Positions 15,546 to 24,426 of a stretch of 64,000 nt of DNA are shown piece after piece; within the stretch, counting starts at the first letter, position 1, and the number at the start of each line of letters is the position of its first letter. Origin of the DNA: an uncultured Clostridia bacterium (lineage in GTDB: Bacteria > Bacillota > Clostridia > Oscillospirales > Ruminococcaceae); the NCBI GenBank assembly GCA_947632025.1, contig CANRNN010000003.1, positions 124,001 through 188,000 on the forward strand, read 5' to 3'. The notes below the pieces were generated by a model, which was not told the origin of the DNA, did not search any database, and worked only from the letters and a program-made list of their open reading frames with translations. A program made the translations under genes and the position numbers.

Positions 15546-16906
15546 GTTACTTTTTTCTTTCCGCTAAGTCTTGCTATGCCGTATTCAAGTTGGATCTGAC
15601 CGTCGGTGTTCATTTTGTTAAAGTTGTCAGTTATGCGTTCGGCGACCATATCGCAGTTTTCGGAAGTGATATCCATAAGTATCACTATGACCTGATGTCC
15701 GGAATATCTCGTGGAAATATCCGACCTCCGCAAACAGGAGTATATGGACTTTTCAAGTATCTCCACGGCTCGTTCAGTCCTTTTCGCGTCGTCAGCGCCG
15801 CTTACCGTAAACAGCACTATCTGGACGTTCTTGTTGCCGCGTTCAACAAATCTCCGTATAAAATTGTAGACGTGATGGAAACTCTCAAATTCCATCTGAT
15901 ATGCGCCGGTTCCTCCGTCGGCGCGGTCCATTATATCCTGAAGATAGTCAATGCTTATTGTTTTTTCGCCGCGTGCCGATTCCGCTGCCATTCTGTCGCT
16001 GAAGAAGTGGTAGGAGTTCTTTCCGTTCTGCTTGACAAAATACAGCGCTTTGTCTGCGGAATTGTAAAGCGAAGCAAAATCCTCGCCGTCGCCGGGAGCA
16101 ATAGAAATTCCGATAGAAACAGAGGTGTCGGTTTCAAAATGATTTTCGTCTATCTTACGGCAGATGTCGTGGATAATATCCGCCGCACGGAGAGAAAGCT
16201 CCGGCTTTGAAGTCACGTCCTTAACGAAAATAACAAACTCGTCGCCGCCTATTCTGCAAAGGACATCGCCTTCCTCCGAAAATTCGCGCATTGTATCCGC
16301 AAACATTTTAAGCGTCTTGTCACCGGCGATATGTCCGTAATTGTCGTTGATAAGCTTGAAATTGTCCATATCTATCATCATTACGGCACCGCCCGAACCG
16401 CTGAGCAGTATGGTGTTCACGGCTTCCTCGGCGTATTGTCTGTTCCACAAGCCTGTCAGCGCGTCGTGTCCGGCGCGGTTTTTTATATCGGAAACCTCGC
16501 GTATTTTCTGTTCGAGCCTGTCGGCAAGACCGCGGCGCAGCTCGTCAAGCTCCAGTATCCTCCCTATTCTGTGGAGCATAACGGCGGGTACGAACGGCTT
16601 TGCGATAAAGTCGATAGCACCTTCCTTAAAGCATCTCGCCTCGGTTTCGGAATCGTTGTCGCCCGTGAGGAATATCACGGGAATTTCTCTCAGCCGCTCT
16701 GATTCGCGGAGCTTGCGCATCACCTCAAAGCCGTCCATTTCGGGCATATTTATATCAAGCAGGATAACGTCGCAGTCGCCCGTTTCGAGGTAAGCCAAAG
16801 CCTGCTGTCCCTTTTTCACGAGAATGACTTTATATGTATCGCTCAAAACTTCTCGCGTCGTCTGGAGATTTACGTTGTCGTCGTCGACAACAAGAATGGT
16901 TTTCAT
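15542..16906 (-). CDS. response regulator with GGDEF domain plus degenerate second GGDEF
   Basis: 454 aa. The receiver spans residues 1-120, with phosphoacceptor Asp51 in VILLDINMPEMDG and Lys103. A GGDEF domain with intact RIGGDEFVIF (about 218-227) follows, so diguanylate cyclase activity is likely. The inhibitory RxxD site is absent: the matching positions read EEGD. Residues 325-450 again resemble a GGDEF fold, but the motif has become RYSGHQVIVIL, so this copy should be inactive. ATG at 16906 has AAGGGG eight bases upstream; an in-frame GTG two codons earlier lacks good spacing. Last gene of the signalling operon. Confidence 0.92.
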   Translation of the reverse strand: MKTILVVDDDNVNLQTTREVLSDTYKVILVKKGQQALAYLETGDCDVILLDINMPEMDGFEVMRKLRESERLREIPVIFLTGDNDSETEARCFKEGAIDFIAKPFVPAVMLHRIGRILELDELRRGLADRLEQKIREVSDIKNRAGHDALTGLWNRQYAEEAVNTILLSGSGGAVMMIDMDNFKLINDNYGHIAGDKTLKMFADTMREFSEEGDVLCRIGGDEFVIFVKDVTSKPELSLRAADIIHDICRKIDENHFETDTSVSIGISIAPGDGEDFASLYNSADKALYFVKQNGKNSYHFFSDRMAAESARGEKTISIDYLQDIMDRADGGTGAYQMEFESFHHVYNFIRRFVERGNKNVQIVLFTVSGADDAKRTERAVEILEKSIYSCLRRSDISTRYSGHQVIVILMDITSENCDMVAERITDNFNKMNTDGQIQLEYGIARLSGKKKVT

Positions 16907-16921
16907 AAGCACAGCCCCTTT

Positions 16922-17722
16922 TTATTCGAGTATAGCTTCCTTTATCCCGTAAATTTCCGCAAGCTCTTCCATAGTTCCGTCCGTGCCTGCACCTTTGAGA
17001 AATTTATTCAGCTCGTCCGTGAGATCCGAATTTTTCCGCAGTCCGACGCAGATCTTCTCATCGTTCAGCGGAAAATTGAACGCCAGCTTATCGAATTCGT
17101 TGCCGTCGGCGGTGTAATATCCTGCCATAATAATATCAATAACTGCCGCGTCCGTTTTGCCCTCAACTACGCTTTGAAGCGCGTCTTTCTGCGTATCGCA
17201 GACCGTGTACCGATAATTTTTTTCTTTAAGTATGCTCTCACCCGTCGAACCTGTTTCCGCTGCGAAAAGCAGGTGCTGACAATCCTCTGCCGACGAATAT
17301 TCTCCTATCGCTTCTTCCTTCATAATAATTACCTGAGCGTTTGAAATGTACACGTCAGAGCAGGTGATCTCCTGTGCAAGCTCGTCTGTATACGTCATTC
17401 CGTTCCACACGCAGTCGATAGTCCCGTCTTTCAGAAGCTGTGCTTTGCGGTCCCAGTCTATTTCGACAAATTCGGGTTCAACTCCCATTGTTTTGGCGAA
17501 CATAACCGCAAGCTGTGCGTCAAATCCGCTCCACTCGCCGTTTTCCTTAAAATCCATCGGCGCAAAATCGGTTATCCCGACAATAAGCGTTCCTTTATTG
17601 TGTACATATTCGCTGTCGGAATCTCCGTCTTTCAAAACGGACGGTTTTTCCTTTCCCGCACAGCCGCACATCATCACTGCTGCCAGCGAAAGCGCCGCTA
17701 TTTTCTTAAAAAAAGTGTTCAT
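16922..17722 (-). CDS. solute-binding lipoprotein, family 3 (amino-acid type)
   Basis: 266 aa. The signal peptide ends in the lipobox MCGC (Cys about residue 20), so it is tethered outside the membrane. GTLIVGITDFAPMDF (about residues 44-58) and WSGFDAQLAVMFAKTMG are the opening blocks of family 3 binding proteins that bind polar amino acids, and DGTIDCVWNGMTYTDE is the matching ligand-site region. No permease or ATPase gene lies nearby. Its place between two-component genes suggests it could present a ligand to a membrane kinase rather than feed a transporter; that is inference. Confidence 0.9.
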   Translation of the reverse strand: MNTFFKKIAALSLAAVMMCGCAGKEKPSVLKDGDSDSEYVHNKGTLIVGITDFAPMDFKENGEWSGFDAQLAVMFAKTMGVEPEFVEIDWDRKAQLLKDGTIDCVWNGMTYTDELAQEITCSDVYISNAQVIIMKEEAIGEYSSAEDCQHLLFAAETGSTGESILKEKNYRYTVCDTQKDALQSVVEGKTDAAVIDIIMAGYYTADGNEFDKLAFNFPLNDEKICVGLRKNSDLTDELNKFLKGAGTDGTMEELAEIYGIKEAILE

Positions 17723-17740
17723 CTGTTACTCCTTGAAAAA

Positions 17741-20422
17741 TCATTGTTCCATAAACAGAAGCCCGAAAGAATTCGGTCCGCAGTTGATAGATATAGCCGG
17801 AGAAGCCTTCTGATATATCACGCGGTCGAATTTTATCCTTGTATTCACCTGTTTTGCTATGTTGTCCAACTCGTCGGGACTCATTCCCGCATAGGTGATA
17901 AAGAGCGTTTTCCTGTCTATTCTGTCGCGGTGTTTAAGCGCCGCGTTTATATATTTTTTTCTTACCGAGCTTTGGTTTCCGATATGGATAGCCGCTACTT
18001 TCATATTGCTTTTTTTGAGCTTTATAACGGGACGCATCATAAACAGCTCGCAGATTTTATTGACATTTTGCGGTATCCTGCCCGAACGTGCGAGATATTC
18101 CGTGCTTCCCACGACGAATGTGGTTCTGGTCTTTGCTTTTAGAAGCTCGATTTGAGCGAGTACCGCTTCCGCAGACATTCCCTGAGCGGCGTATTCGGCA
18201 GCTTTAAGCACGATAAGACCCATACCGCTCGACAGATGCCCCGAATCAACGACTGTGACATTATCGAAAGAACTCGATGCCTCAAGTGCCTTTTCATATC
18301 CTCGGCTTGCGTTTTTCGCCATCGAGATGTGGATTATGTGCTGCGCCTTTGTAAGCTGCTCGGCGAAAAACTGTTCATACTCGGAAACGCTCGGCTCTTC
18401 GGAGCGTGCTATCTTATTTTTCTGTGCGAGGTATGACAAGACGCCGTCTGTTTCTATCTCCTCGCCTGCCTTGAATTCTCCGCCCTCGGTGATGATGTGA
18501 TACGGAAGGACGGCGATATGACGATCCTTTGCGAATGATTCGGGAAAGTCGCTCACGCTGTCCGTAGTTATCAGCAACGGGCGTTTTTTCCCGTGTGCGA
18601 GAACGGGACCTACCAACACGTCGTTGAATTCTCCTGCCGAAGCAAGCGTCACAAGTTCCCTCGGTAGGTGTTTGAGAAGCTCACTTTCGAGCAGCTCACC
18701 GCTCACGGGCTTAAGCAGATACCCGTCGAATCCCTCGCGGTTATAGAGCGCCTGATTTTCTCCACCTGCATTAGCCGTAAGTACGACGATGGGTGTGTTG
18801 CGATTAAGTCCGCCTGCCTGCATTCGTATGGCGTGCAGGCACTCTATCCCGTCCATAACCGGCATAAGGTGATCCATAAAGATCATGTCATAGCGCTTGC
18901 TTTCGGTTTTCTTCAAGCACTCCTCGCCGCTTGACGCTGTATCCGTGCCGACTTTCGTGTCTTGAAGGAGCTTTGTCGCCACCATAAGGTTTGCATCGTT
19001 ATCGTCAACAATAAGGACGTTTGCCTTCGGAGCTTCAAAAAGCGCCCTGTAGTGTTCGCGGGTGTGCATTGTGTGCTTAGTTTCGAGGTCAAGCTCACCA
19101 ATAGCCTCGGTGCTGACGATCTTCTGCGGAAGTGTCACCATAAACGTCGAACCTTTGGTGTAAACGCTGTTTACCTCAATTTCTCCGCCCATAAGCACCA
19201 CCAGCTGCTTTACTATTGAAAGCCCCAGACCCGTGCCCTCGATATGACGGTTTTTCTCCTCGTCCACACGCTTGAACGCGCTGAAAAGGTGCGGAATATT
19301 TTCTTTTTTAATACCCATTCCCGTATCGGATACGGTATAGGTGATATACGCCGTGTCGTCTTCTTTTTTAAGTGTCTGGATGGACAGCGTCACCGACCCG
19401 TCGGGAGTGTATTTCACGGCGTTGTTCAGCAGGTTTATGATTATCTGTTTTATTCTCACCTCATCGCCGAAAAGCCTTGCGGGGATATTTTCGTCGACAT
19501 TTATGTGGAATTCCAGCCCCTTGTCCTGTGCGCGTATCCATATCATATTCACGACATCTGAAAGCATTGACCCCACGTCGTATTCCACGGGAACGATATC
19601 CATTTTGCCCGATTCTATCTTCGACATATCCAGTATATCGTTGATAAGCGACAGCAGCATTTTACTTGCGGACTGAATATTTTTTGCGTCGTAAGCCACC
19701 TCGTCCGTCACTGTCTCGCGGAGGATCATCTCGTTCAAACCGATTATCGTATTTATAGGGGTTCTGATCTCGTGCGACATACTCGAAAAAAATCTGTTCT
19801 GCGCCCTGTTAAGTTCTTCTATTTCTTCCTTCTGCTTTTCGGTCTTTCTGTTTTCGGAGCGGTATACGGCGTTCTGGAACAGCAGCATTCCGCAGACGAC
19901 GAACGACACCAGCACTACCGTTATCAGAGAATCTATGTACGCCATATTCAGCGTGTGCTGTATGATCTTAGTGGGATAATGATACGCGAAGTAATAACAC
20001 CCAAGCAGCGTAAGCACCCCGCCCACCATAAGGAAATACTTCGCTTTTCCCTGAACGACTATCGTAGCCAGTACGAATCCCACAATAAACCATATCGGTG
20101 CGCCGCCGTAAATTCCTCCCGCCGAAACGAAGTTGAACGGCAGCACCACGAACATTGCAATAGCGGCAAGCACAATAGAGCCTACCTGTATCCTTTTCGC
20201 CTTTATTGAAATTATTACTATGCTTACCAGTACCGCAAAAGCTATTGCCATAGCTATGACATTAGTCAGCGACTCTCCCGAAAAAAAACCTACGATCGCT
20301 CCCGTAGCCAGACCTGTCGCCCCTATTATGGAGATCAGCCTGAACAGTCTTTCCTGAAGCGGTCGTGTATAGTCGCCGATAGCTTTTTCCGCGAACTTTA
20401 TGATTTTTTTATTCACGAGCAT
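17741..20422 (-). CDS. hybrid histidine kinase-receiver fused to a C-terminal DegV/FakB-like domain
   Basis: 893 aa. Residues 25-185 hold six hydrophobic helices with hardly any extracytoplasmic domain. HisKA follows with His217 in SSMSHEIRTPINTIIG, then HATPase (N-box NLLNNAVKY near 331, G-box EGTGLGLSIV near 395). The receiver runs from 467 to 590 with Asp517. Residues 615-893 are a full DegV domain: ITTDSVSDFP, HISMAKNASRGY, VVDSGHLSSGMG, the Arg motif YLARSGRIPQ, and a closing NCGPNSFGL where DegV proteins usually have His-x-Gly-Pro. DegV/FakB proteins bind single fatty acids. The fusion suggests that lipid binding modulates, or is modulated by, the phosphorelay. ATG at 20422 (an adjacent GTG at 20425 is possible). 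It overlaps the upstream gene by 14 bases. Confidence 0.9.
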   Translation of the reverse strand: MLVNKKIIKFAEKAIGDYTRPLQERLFRLISIIGATGLATGAIVGFFSGESLTNVIAMAIAFAVLVSIVIISIKAKRIQVGSIVLAAIAMFVVLPFNFVSAGGIYGGAPIWFIVGFVLATIVVQGKAKYFLMVGGVLTLLGCYYFAYHYPTKIIQHTLNMAYIDSLITVVLVSFVVCGMLLFQNAVYRSENRKTEKQKEEIEELNRAQNRFFSSMSHEIRTPINTIIGLNEMILRETVTDEVAYDAKNIQSASKMLLSLINDILDMSKIESGKMDIVPVEYDVGSMLSDVVNMIWIRAQDKGLEFHINVDENIPARLFGDEVRIKQIIINLLNNAVKYTPDGSVTLSIQTLKKEDDTAYITYTVSDTGMGIKKENIPHLFSAFKRVDEEKNRHIEGTGLGLSIVKQLVVLMGGEIEVNSVYTKGSTFMVTLPQKIVSTEAIGELDLETKHTMHTREHYRALFEAPKANVLIVDDNDANLMVATKLLQDTKVGTDTASSGEECLKKTESKRYDMIFMDHLMPVMDGIECLHAIRMQAGGLNRNTPIVVLTANAGGENQALYNREGFDGYLLKPVSGELLESELLKHLPRELVTLASAGEFNDVLVGPVLAHGKKRPLLITTDSVSDFPESFAKDRHIAVLPYHIITEGGEFKAGEEIETDGVLSYLAQKNKIARSEEPSVSEYEQFFAEQLTKAQHIIHISMAKNASRGYEKALEASSSFDNVTVVDSGHLSSGMGLIVLKAAEYAAQGMSAEAVLAQIELLKAKTRTTFVVGSTEYLARSGRIPQNVNKICELFMMRPVIKLKKSNMKVAAIHIGNQSSVRKKYINAALKHRDRIDRKTLFITYAGMSPDELDNIAKQVNTRIKFDRVIYQKASPAISINCGPNSFGLLFMEQ

Positions 20423-23177
20423 CACCGCCTTTTACGCGCCCGATAAGCGCGGACGTTTTTTCCGAAGCCGATTCATACTCGAACTCGTCAACATCGCGGC
20501 TTACGCTGTCAAGTGTCTTTTTCAGCGGCTCGCCGCCATAGGAATACCGGCTAAGGTCGCCTAACAGTTTCTGCGCCTTGTCCGCTTCATACGTTCCGAA
20601 ACAATTAAGAAGCTCCGACAGAGTATTCAGCAGAGTTTCCGCGTCTATTTCCTCGCACTTTGAATTTTCGCCGTCATCAGATTTTTCTAATCCGACAGCG
20701 CTGCCTATTATCTTCACTGTTTCCTTGAAAAGCTCTGTCAGTGCGCCATGATTTTTCCCGACGAATTCTGCGTCATGCTCCTTTGAAGCGTCCTCCAGCT
20801 CCTTTGCTTTCTGCGAGAGTATATCCGCTCCGAGCATTTTTGACGAGCTTTTCAATGCGTGGACCTGTATCCTGTATCCGTCCCAGTCACTCGCAGCAAA
20901 AAGCCGTTCAAGCTCCGAAGCCTTTGAGTTTGCGTCCGACACGAATTTCGACAATATCTGAATGTAGAAATCCTTATCCTTACGGCAGTATGTAAGTCCC
21001 GCACGGGTATTTATCCCTGCTTTTTCAAGGACGGCGATGGGGTCGGTGTTTTCTTCGTCCTTTACGGGAACATCTTTCTTTTCTGCGGGCTTTTCCGCTG
21101 CCGGAATATTTTCTTCGATCTCTTTTTCGGCAATGAATTTTATTCTGGAATTTGGCAGCACTTTTCTCAAAACACGCTCAAGCTCGGCGGATTCGACAGG
21201 CTTTGACAAAAAATCGTCGAATCCCTCGCGCAAAAACATTTCTCTCGAACCGCTCACGGCGTTTGCCGTAAACGCCACGACCGTGAACATATCCGTAGGG
21301 TCGTTTTTCAGCTTGCGCAGCATTTTCAAAGTTTCAACGCCGTCCATTTCGGGCATCATATGGTCGAGGAAGATAACGTCGAAGTCCTCGCTCTCGCATA
21401 TTGAAACCGCCTCTGCGCCGGAACCTGCTGTTTTTACCGACATCTGATAATCCTTGAGTATTCCCTCCGCTACAAGGCGGTTCATAGGCTCGTCGTCGAC
21501 TACGAGAGCCTTCACATCGGGGCAGACCATTCTCTGTCCTCTAACTGTCTGATCCTCTGCCGAGGAGTTCAGTACATTCACCACAGGGAAACAGTAGAAC
21601 GGCTTGTGCATTATCCTGGCTCTGCTTCCCGCACGCAGAGTACCCGCATCATCGGAAACGACCACTACGATTATATCTTCTGCCAGTTTTTCGATATAGT
21701 CCGCATCTTTCTCGTATTCTTCCTTTGCCACAAACAAATGCGTCAGACGGTATCTTGAAACCAGCGTTTCAAGCTCCGTAATATTGAACACCCTGTGTGC
21801 GGTAACGTCCAGTCCCTGAGTGATATGAGTTATCATTTCGTCATAGAACATTCTCACTTCGGGATTTTTATACTTTTCAGGCATAAGATAGCACGCCAGA
21901 CACAATTCCGACGGCTTTTCGACCTGCATTCCCGCAGCATTGTCGGCTATTTTCTGCGGAATGCTGACCGTCACGGAAGTACCTTTTCCGTACTCGCTTT
22001 CAATATGGACGAAGCCCTCCATAGCCTTTACCATTCCGTAAACTATCGGAAGTCCCAGTCCAAGTCCTCCCGCACGTCTTTTATAGCCGCGGCTGGACTG
22101 GTAAAATCTTTCTGTTATTCTTGAAAGGCTTTCGGCTTTCATACCTATTCCCGTATCCTTTACAAGGATACACAGATTCACGCCGTAGGTTTTTTTGAGA
22201 GCGTAGATCCTCACATAAACTCCGCCCTCGTCGGTAAATTTTACGGCATTGGAAATAAGGTGCTTTATTATCTTCTTTATTTTTCTGCCGTCACCGTAAA
22301 GTCCCGCCGGAATTTTTGCGTCTATGTCAAAAATAATCTCCGGCGAAGGCTTTGTACCCGTCATATTAAGCTCGGTGATGATATCGTTGACTATTGACGA
22401 CATCATATATGCTTCGTCGCTTATTGATATTCTTTCGGTATCTATTTCGGTATAATCAAGAATATCCTCTATCTGTCCGAAAAGGCGGTATCCCGCTTTC
22501 TGAACGGAGATCAGATTTTCGCGCTTTTCGGGGTCGTTCTCGTTTTTGAGCATTACGGCTGTAAGCCCCGTGACAGCGTTTATCGGGGTGCGCAATTCAT
22601 GAGAAACGTTTGTAAGGAAATCTTCCGTTCGGCGGTTTTCCTCCTTCAGACGCGAGATAAGCTCTTCGATATCCGCGTTCTTACTTTTGCGGCGTGCCTC
22701 TGTTTTTTTGAGGATCAGACCCGTTGTCACCACAAAAGCTATACAGAATAAAAGCCTTGCAATTTCCGGAGGAGCAAAGCTCCCTCCCGAAGAAAAAACG
22801 TTTATTATGTCATACGCGAGGACTCCGAAATAAAACAGCGCACAAAACGGTATCGGACTGTAAATTTCAGCAGAAAAAAACAGCAGAAATATCCCGATCA
22901 CAAGCGGCGCTATGACATATATCGAGCTTTCATGCGTTCCGAAAAACACGAATCCGTCCATAGCAGCGGCAAAATACACCCACATAAGCCACTTTTCGGG
23001 CATTTTCCGTGAAATGTACAACGCCCAGCAAGCGGCGATCTCGACAGCTAATCTTACAAGTGTACCTTTATCCCAGCCGTTCAGAATGATCTCTGCTCCC
23101 AGCGCGAACGCCAGCACCGTCAGTCCTATCGGAAGAATTTTTCCTGCCGAGCGCCCTTTGTCCTGTTTCGCGTACAT
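20409..23177 (-). CDS. hybrid histidine kinase with receiver and Hpt domains
   Basis: 922 aa. Membrane region, residues 15-155. HisKA has His193 in TNVSHELRTPINAVTG, and the HATPase carries the N-box HLISNAVKF (about 306) and the G-box AGGLGLGLPIV (about 369). Residues 425-535 resemble a receiver that has lost its phosphorylation site. A true receiver follows with Asp605 in VIFLDHMMPEMDG. An Hpt domain with His773 in HALKSSSKMLGA lies near the C-terminus, then about 110 residues of helices. This is the full set for an internal phosphorelay His-Asp-His. The Hpt could pass phosphate to the separate receiver proteins of the same operon. Confidence 0.93.
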   Translation of the reverse strand: MYAKQDKGRSAGKILPIGLTVLAFALGAEIILNGWDKGTLVRLAVEIAACWALYISRKMPEKWLMWVYFAAAMDGFVFFGTHESSIYVIAPLVIGIFLLFFSAEIYSPIPFCALFYFGVLAYDIINVFSSGGSFAPPEIARLLFCIAFVVTTGLILKKTEARRKSKNADIEELISRLKEENRRTEDFLTNVSHELRTPINAVTGLTAVMLKNENDPEKRENLISVQKAGYRLFGQIEDILDYTEIDTERISISDEAYMMSSIVNDIITELNMTGTKPSPEIIFDIDAKIPAGLYGDGRKIKKIIKHLISNAVKFTDEGGVYVRIYALKKTYGVNLCILVKDTGIGMKAESLSRITERFYQSSRGYKRRAGGLGLGLPIVYGMVKAMEGFVHIESEYGKGTSVTVSIPQKIADNAAGMQVEKPSELCLACYLMPEKYKNPEVRMFYDEMITHITQGLDVTAHRVFNITELETLVSRYRLTHLFVAKEEYEKDADYIEKLAEDIIVVVVSDDAGTLRAGSRARIMHKPFYCFPVVNVLNSSAEDQTVRGQRMVCPDVKALVVDDEPMNRLVAEGILKDYQMSVKTAGSGAEAVSICESEDFDVIFLDHMMPEMDGVETLKMLRKLKNDPTDMFTVVAFTANAVSGSREMFLREGFDDFLSKPVESAELERVLRKVLPNSRIKFIAEKEIEENIPAAEKPAEKKDVPVKDEENTDPIAVLEKAGINTRAGLTYCRKDKDFYIQILSKFVSDANSKASELERLFAASDWDGYRIQVHALKSSSKMLGADILSQKAKELEDASKEHDAEFVGKNHGALTELFKETVKIIGSAVGLEKSDDGENSKCEEIDAETLLNTLSELLNCFGTYEADKAQKLLGDLSRYSYGGEPLKKTLDSVSRDVDEFEYESASEKTSALIGRVKGGDARE

Positions 23178-23186
23178 AACGCCCTC

Positions 23187-24218
23187 CTACTTTTCCCTCA
23201 TATGGTAATCTTTATCCTCATCTATCATATCGAGCATTATATCCGCGAATTTAGGGTCAAACTGAACTCCCCGCCCCTCGGCAACTTCCTGTCTTACCTG
23301 ATCCTGCGGGAGAACGTCGCGGTAGCTTCTGCGTGAGGTCATAGCGTCATAGGCGTCCGCCACGGCTATTATTCTCGCTTCTATCGGAATATTTTCCCCT
23401 GCCAGTCCGTCGGGATAGCCGCGTCCGTCATATCGCTCGTGGTGGAATCTTGCCCCCGTCACGAGTCTTGGAAATTCCTCAATAAGCTTCAGTATTTTTT
23501 CTCCCATTACAGGGTGTGCCATAATTACGGCTCTTTCTTCGGGGTCAAGTTTGCCGGGCTTATTGATGATAGCGTCGGGGATACCTATTTTCCCTACGTC
23601 GTGCAGAAGCCCTATCATATAGATGTTGTCCTGTTCTTCCCTTGAGAAGCCTGCTCTTGCGGCTATCATTCTTGAATAATCCGCCACTCTTGCCGAATGA
23701 CCGTTGGTATATTTATCTTTAGCGTCGATAGCTCCTGAAAGAGCCATACATATCTGCATTGAAATTTTTTCAAGCTTGATGTTCTGTGCGGTCAGCTCCA
23801 GTGTTTTCTGTTCTACCTCGAAAGCCAGATCTGCCTGAAGCCTGCTAAGCTCCACGATATGTTTTATTCTTAAAAGCAGGACTTCGGGATTGAACGGTTT
23901 TTTTATAAAGTCCATAGCTCCTGCTTTAAGACCTCTGGTTTCGGTATCGCTGTCGTCGTCAGCTGTCAGGAATATCACGGGAATTACCGAAGCGTCGGCG
24001 ATCTTATTTATCTCCGCAAGTGTCTGAAACCCGTCCATGACGGGCATATGTACATCAAGCAGGATAAGATCGGGTACCGCGATGCTTGACTGTAAAAACT
24101 TTACAGCCGCCTCGCCTGATTTTACGCAGCTTACTCTCATACCCTCTGCGCTCAGGATATTGTTTGCCATTTTGAGGTTTGCAGCATCATCGTCTATCAC
24201 GAGGATCCAGTAATTCAT
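23187..24218 (-). CDS. response regulator with HD-GYP domain (c-di-GMP phosphodiesterase)
   Basis: 343 aa. The receiver (residues 1-120) has its Asp in LILLDVHMPVMDG. The HD-GYP domain has all hallmark residues: NGHSARVADYS, LLHDVGKIGIPD, and HHERYDGRGYPDGL. Such proteins hydrolyse c-di-GMP to GMP via a metal centre. First gene of the five-gene signalling operon; the last encodes an enzyme that makes the same messenger. ATG at 24218 has CGGAGG six bases upstream. The next gene begins nine bases after its stop. Confidence 0.95.
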   Translation of the reverse strand: MNYWILVIDDDAANLKMANNILSAEGMRVSCVKSGEAAVKFLQSSIAVPDLILLDVHMPVMDGFQTLAEINKIADASVIPVIFLTADDDSDTETRGLKAGAMDFIKKPFNPEVLLLRIKHIVELSRLQADLAFEVEQKTLELTAQNIKLEKISMQICMALSGAIDAKDKYTNGHSARVADYSRMIAARAGFSREEQDNIYMIGLLHDVGKIGIPDAIINKPGKLDPEERAVIMAHPVMGEKILKLIEEFPRLVTGARFHHERYDGRGYPDGLAGENIPIEARIIAVADAYDAMTSRRSYRDVLPQDQVRQEVAEGRGVQFDPKFADIMLDMIDEDKDYHMREK

Positions 24219-24285
24219 TACAAGCCTCCGTTTCCTATAGGAGATCTAAAGAAATGTCATTAAAATATTATTATAGTACATTTAT

Positions 24286-24314
24286 AGTTTACCATAATTA
24301 GCGCCTAAAGTCAA
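24286..24314 (-). promoter_or_regulatory. promoter of the signalling operon
   Basis: On the minus strand TTGACT (24314-24309), 17 bases, TAAACT (24291-24286). No other clear promoter was seen inside the five-gene operon. Confidence 0.65.
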
Positions 24315-24368
24315 GAGCTAATTCAAAAAAGCTCAAAAACGTCGGGGACAATTCATTTTATCTAAAAT

Positions 24369-24405
24369 AAAAAGAAAAAATACACGGGCTTGTGACCCGT
24401 GTATT
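24369..24405 (-). terminator. Rho-independent terminator of the chemoreceptor-galM operon
   Basis: AATACACGGG (24379-24388) pairs with CCCGTGTATT (24396-24405). Read leftward the stem runs into a T-rich tract. Confidence 0.85.
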
Positions 24406-24426
24406 TTCCTGAAAAATGCTCTTAAA

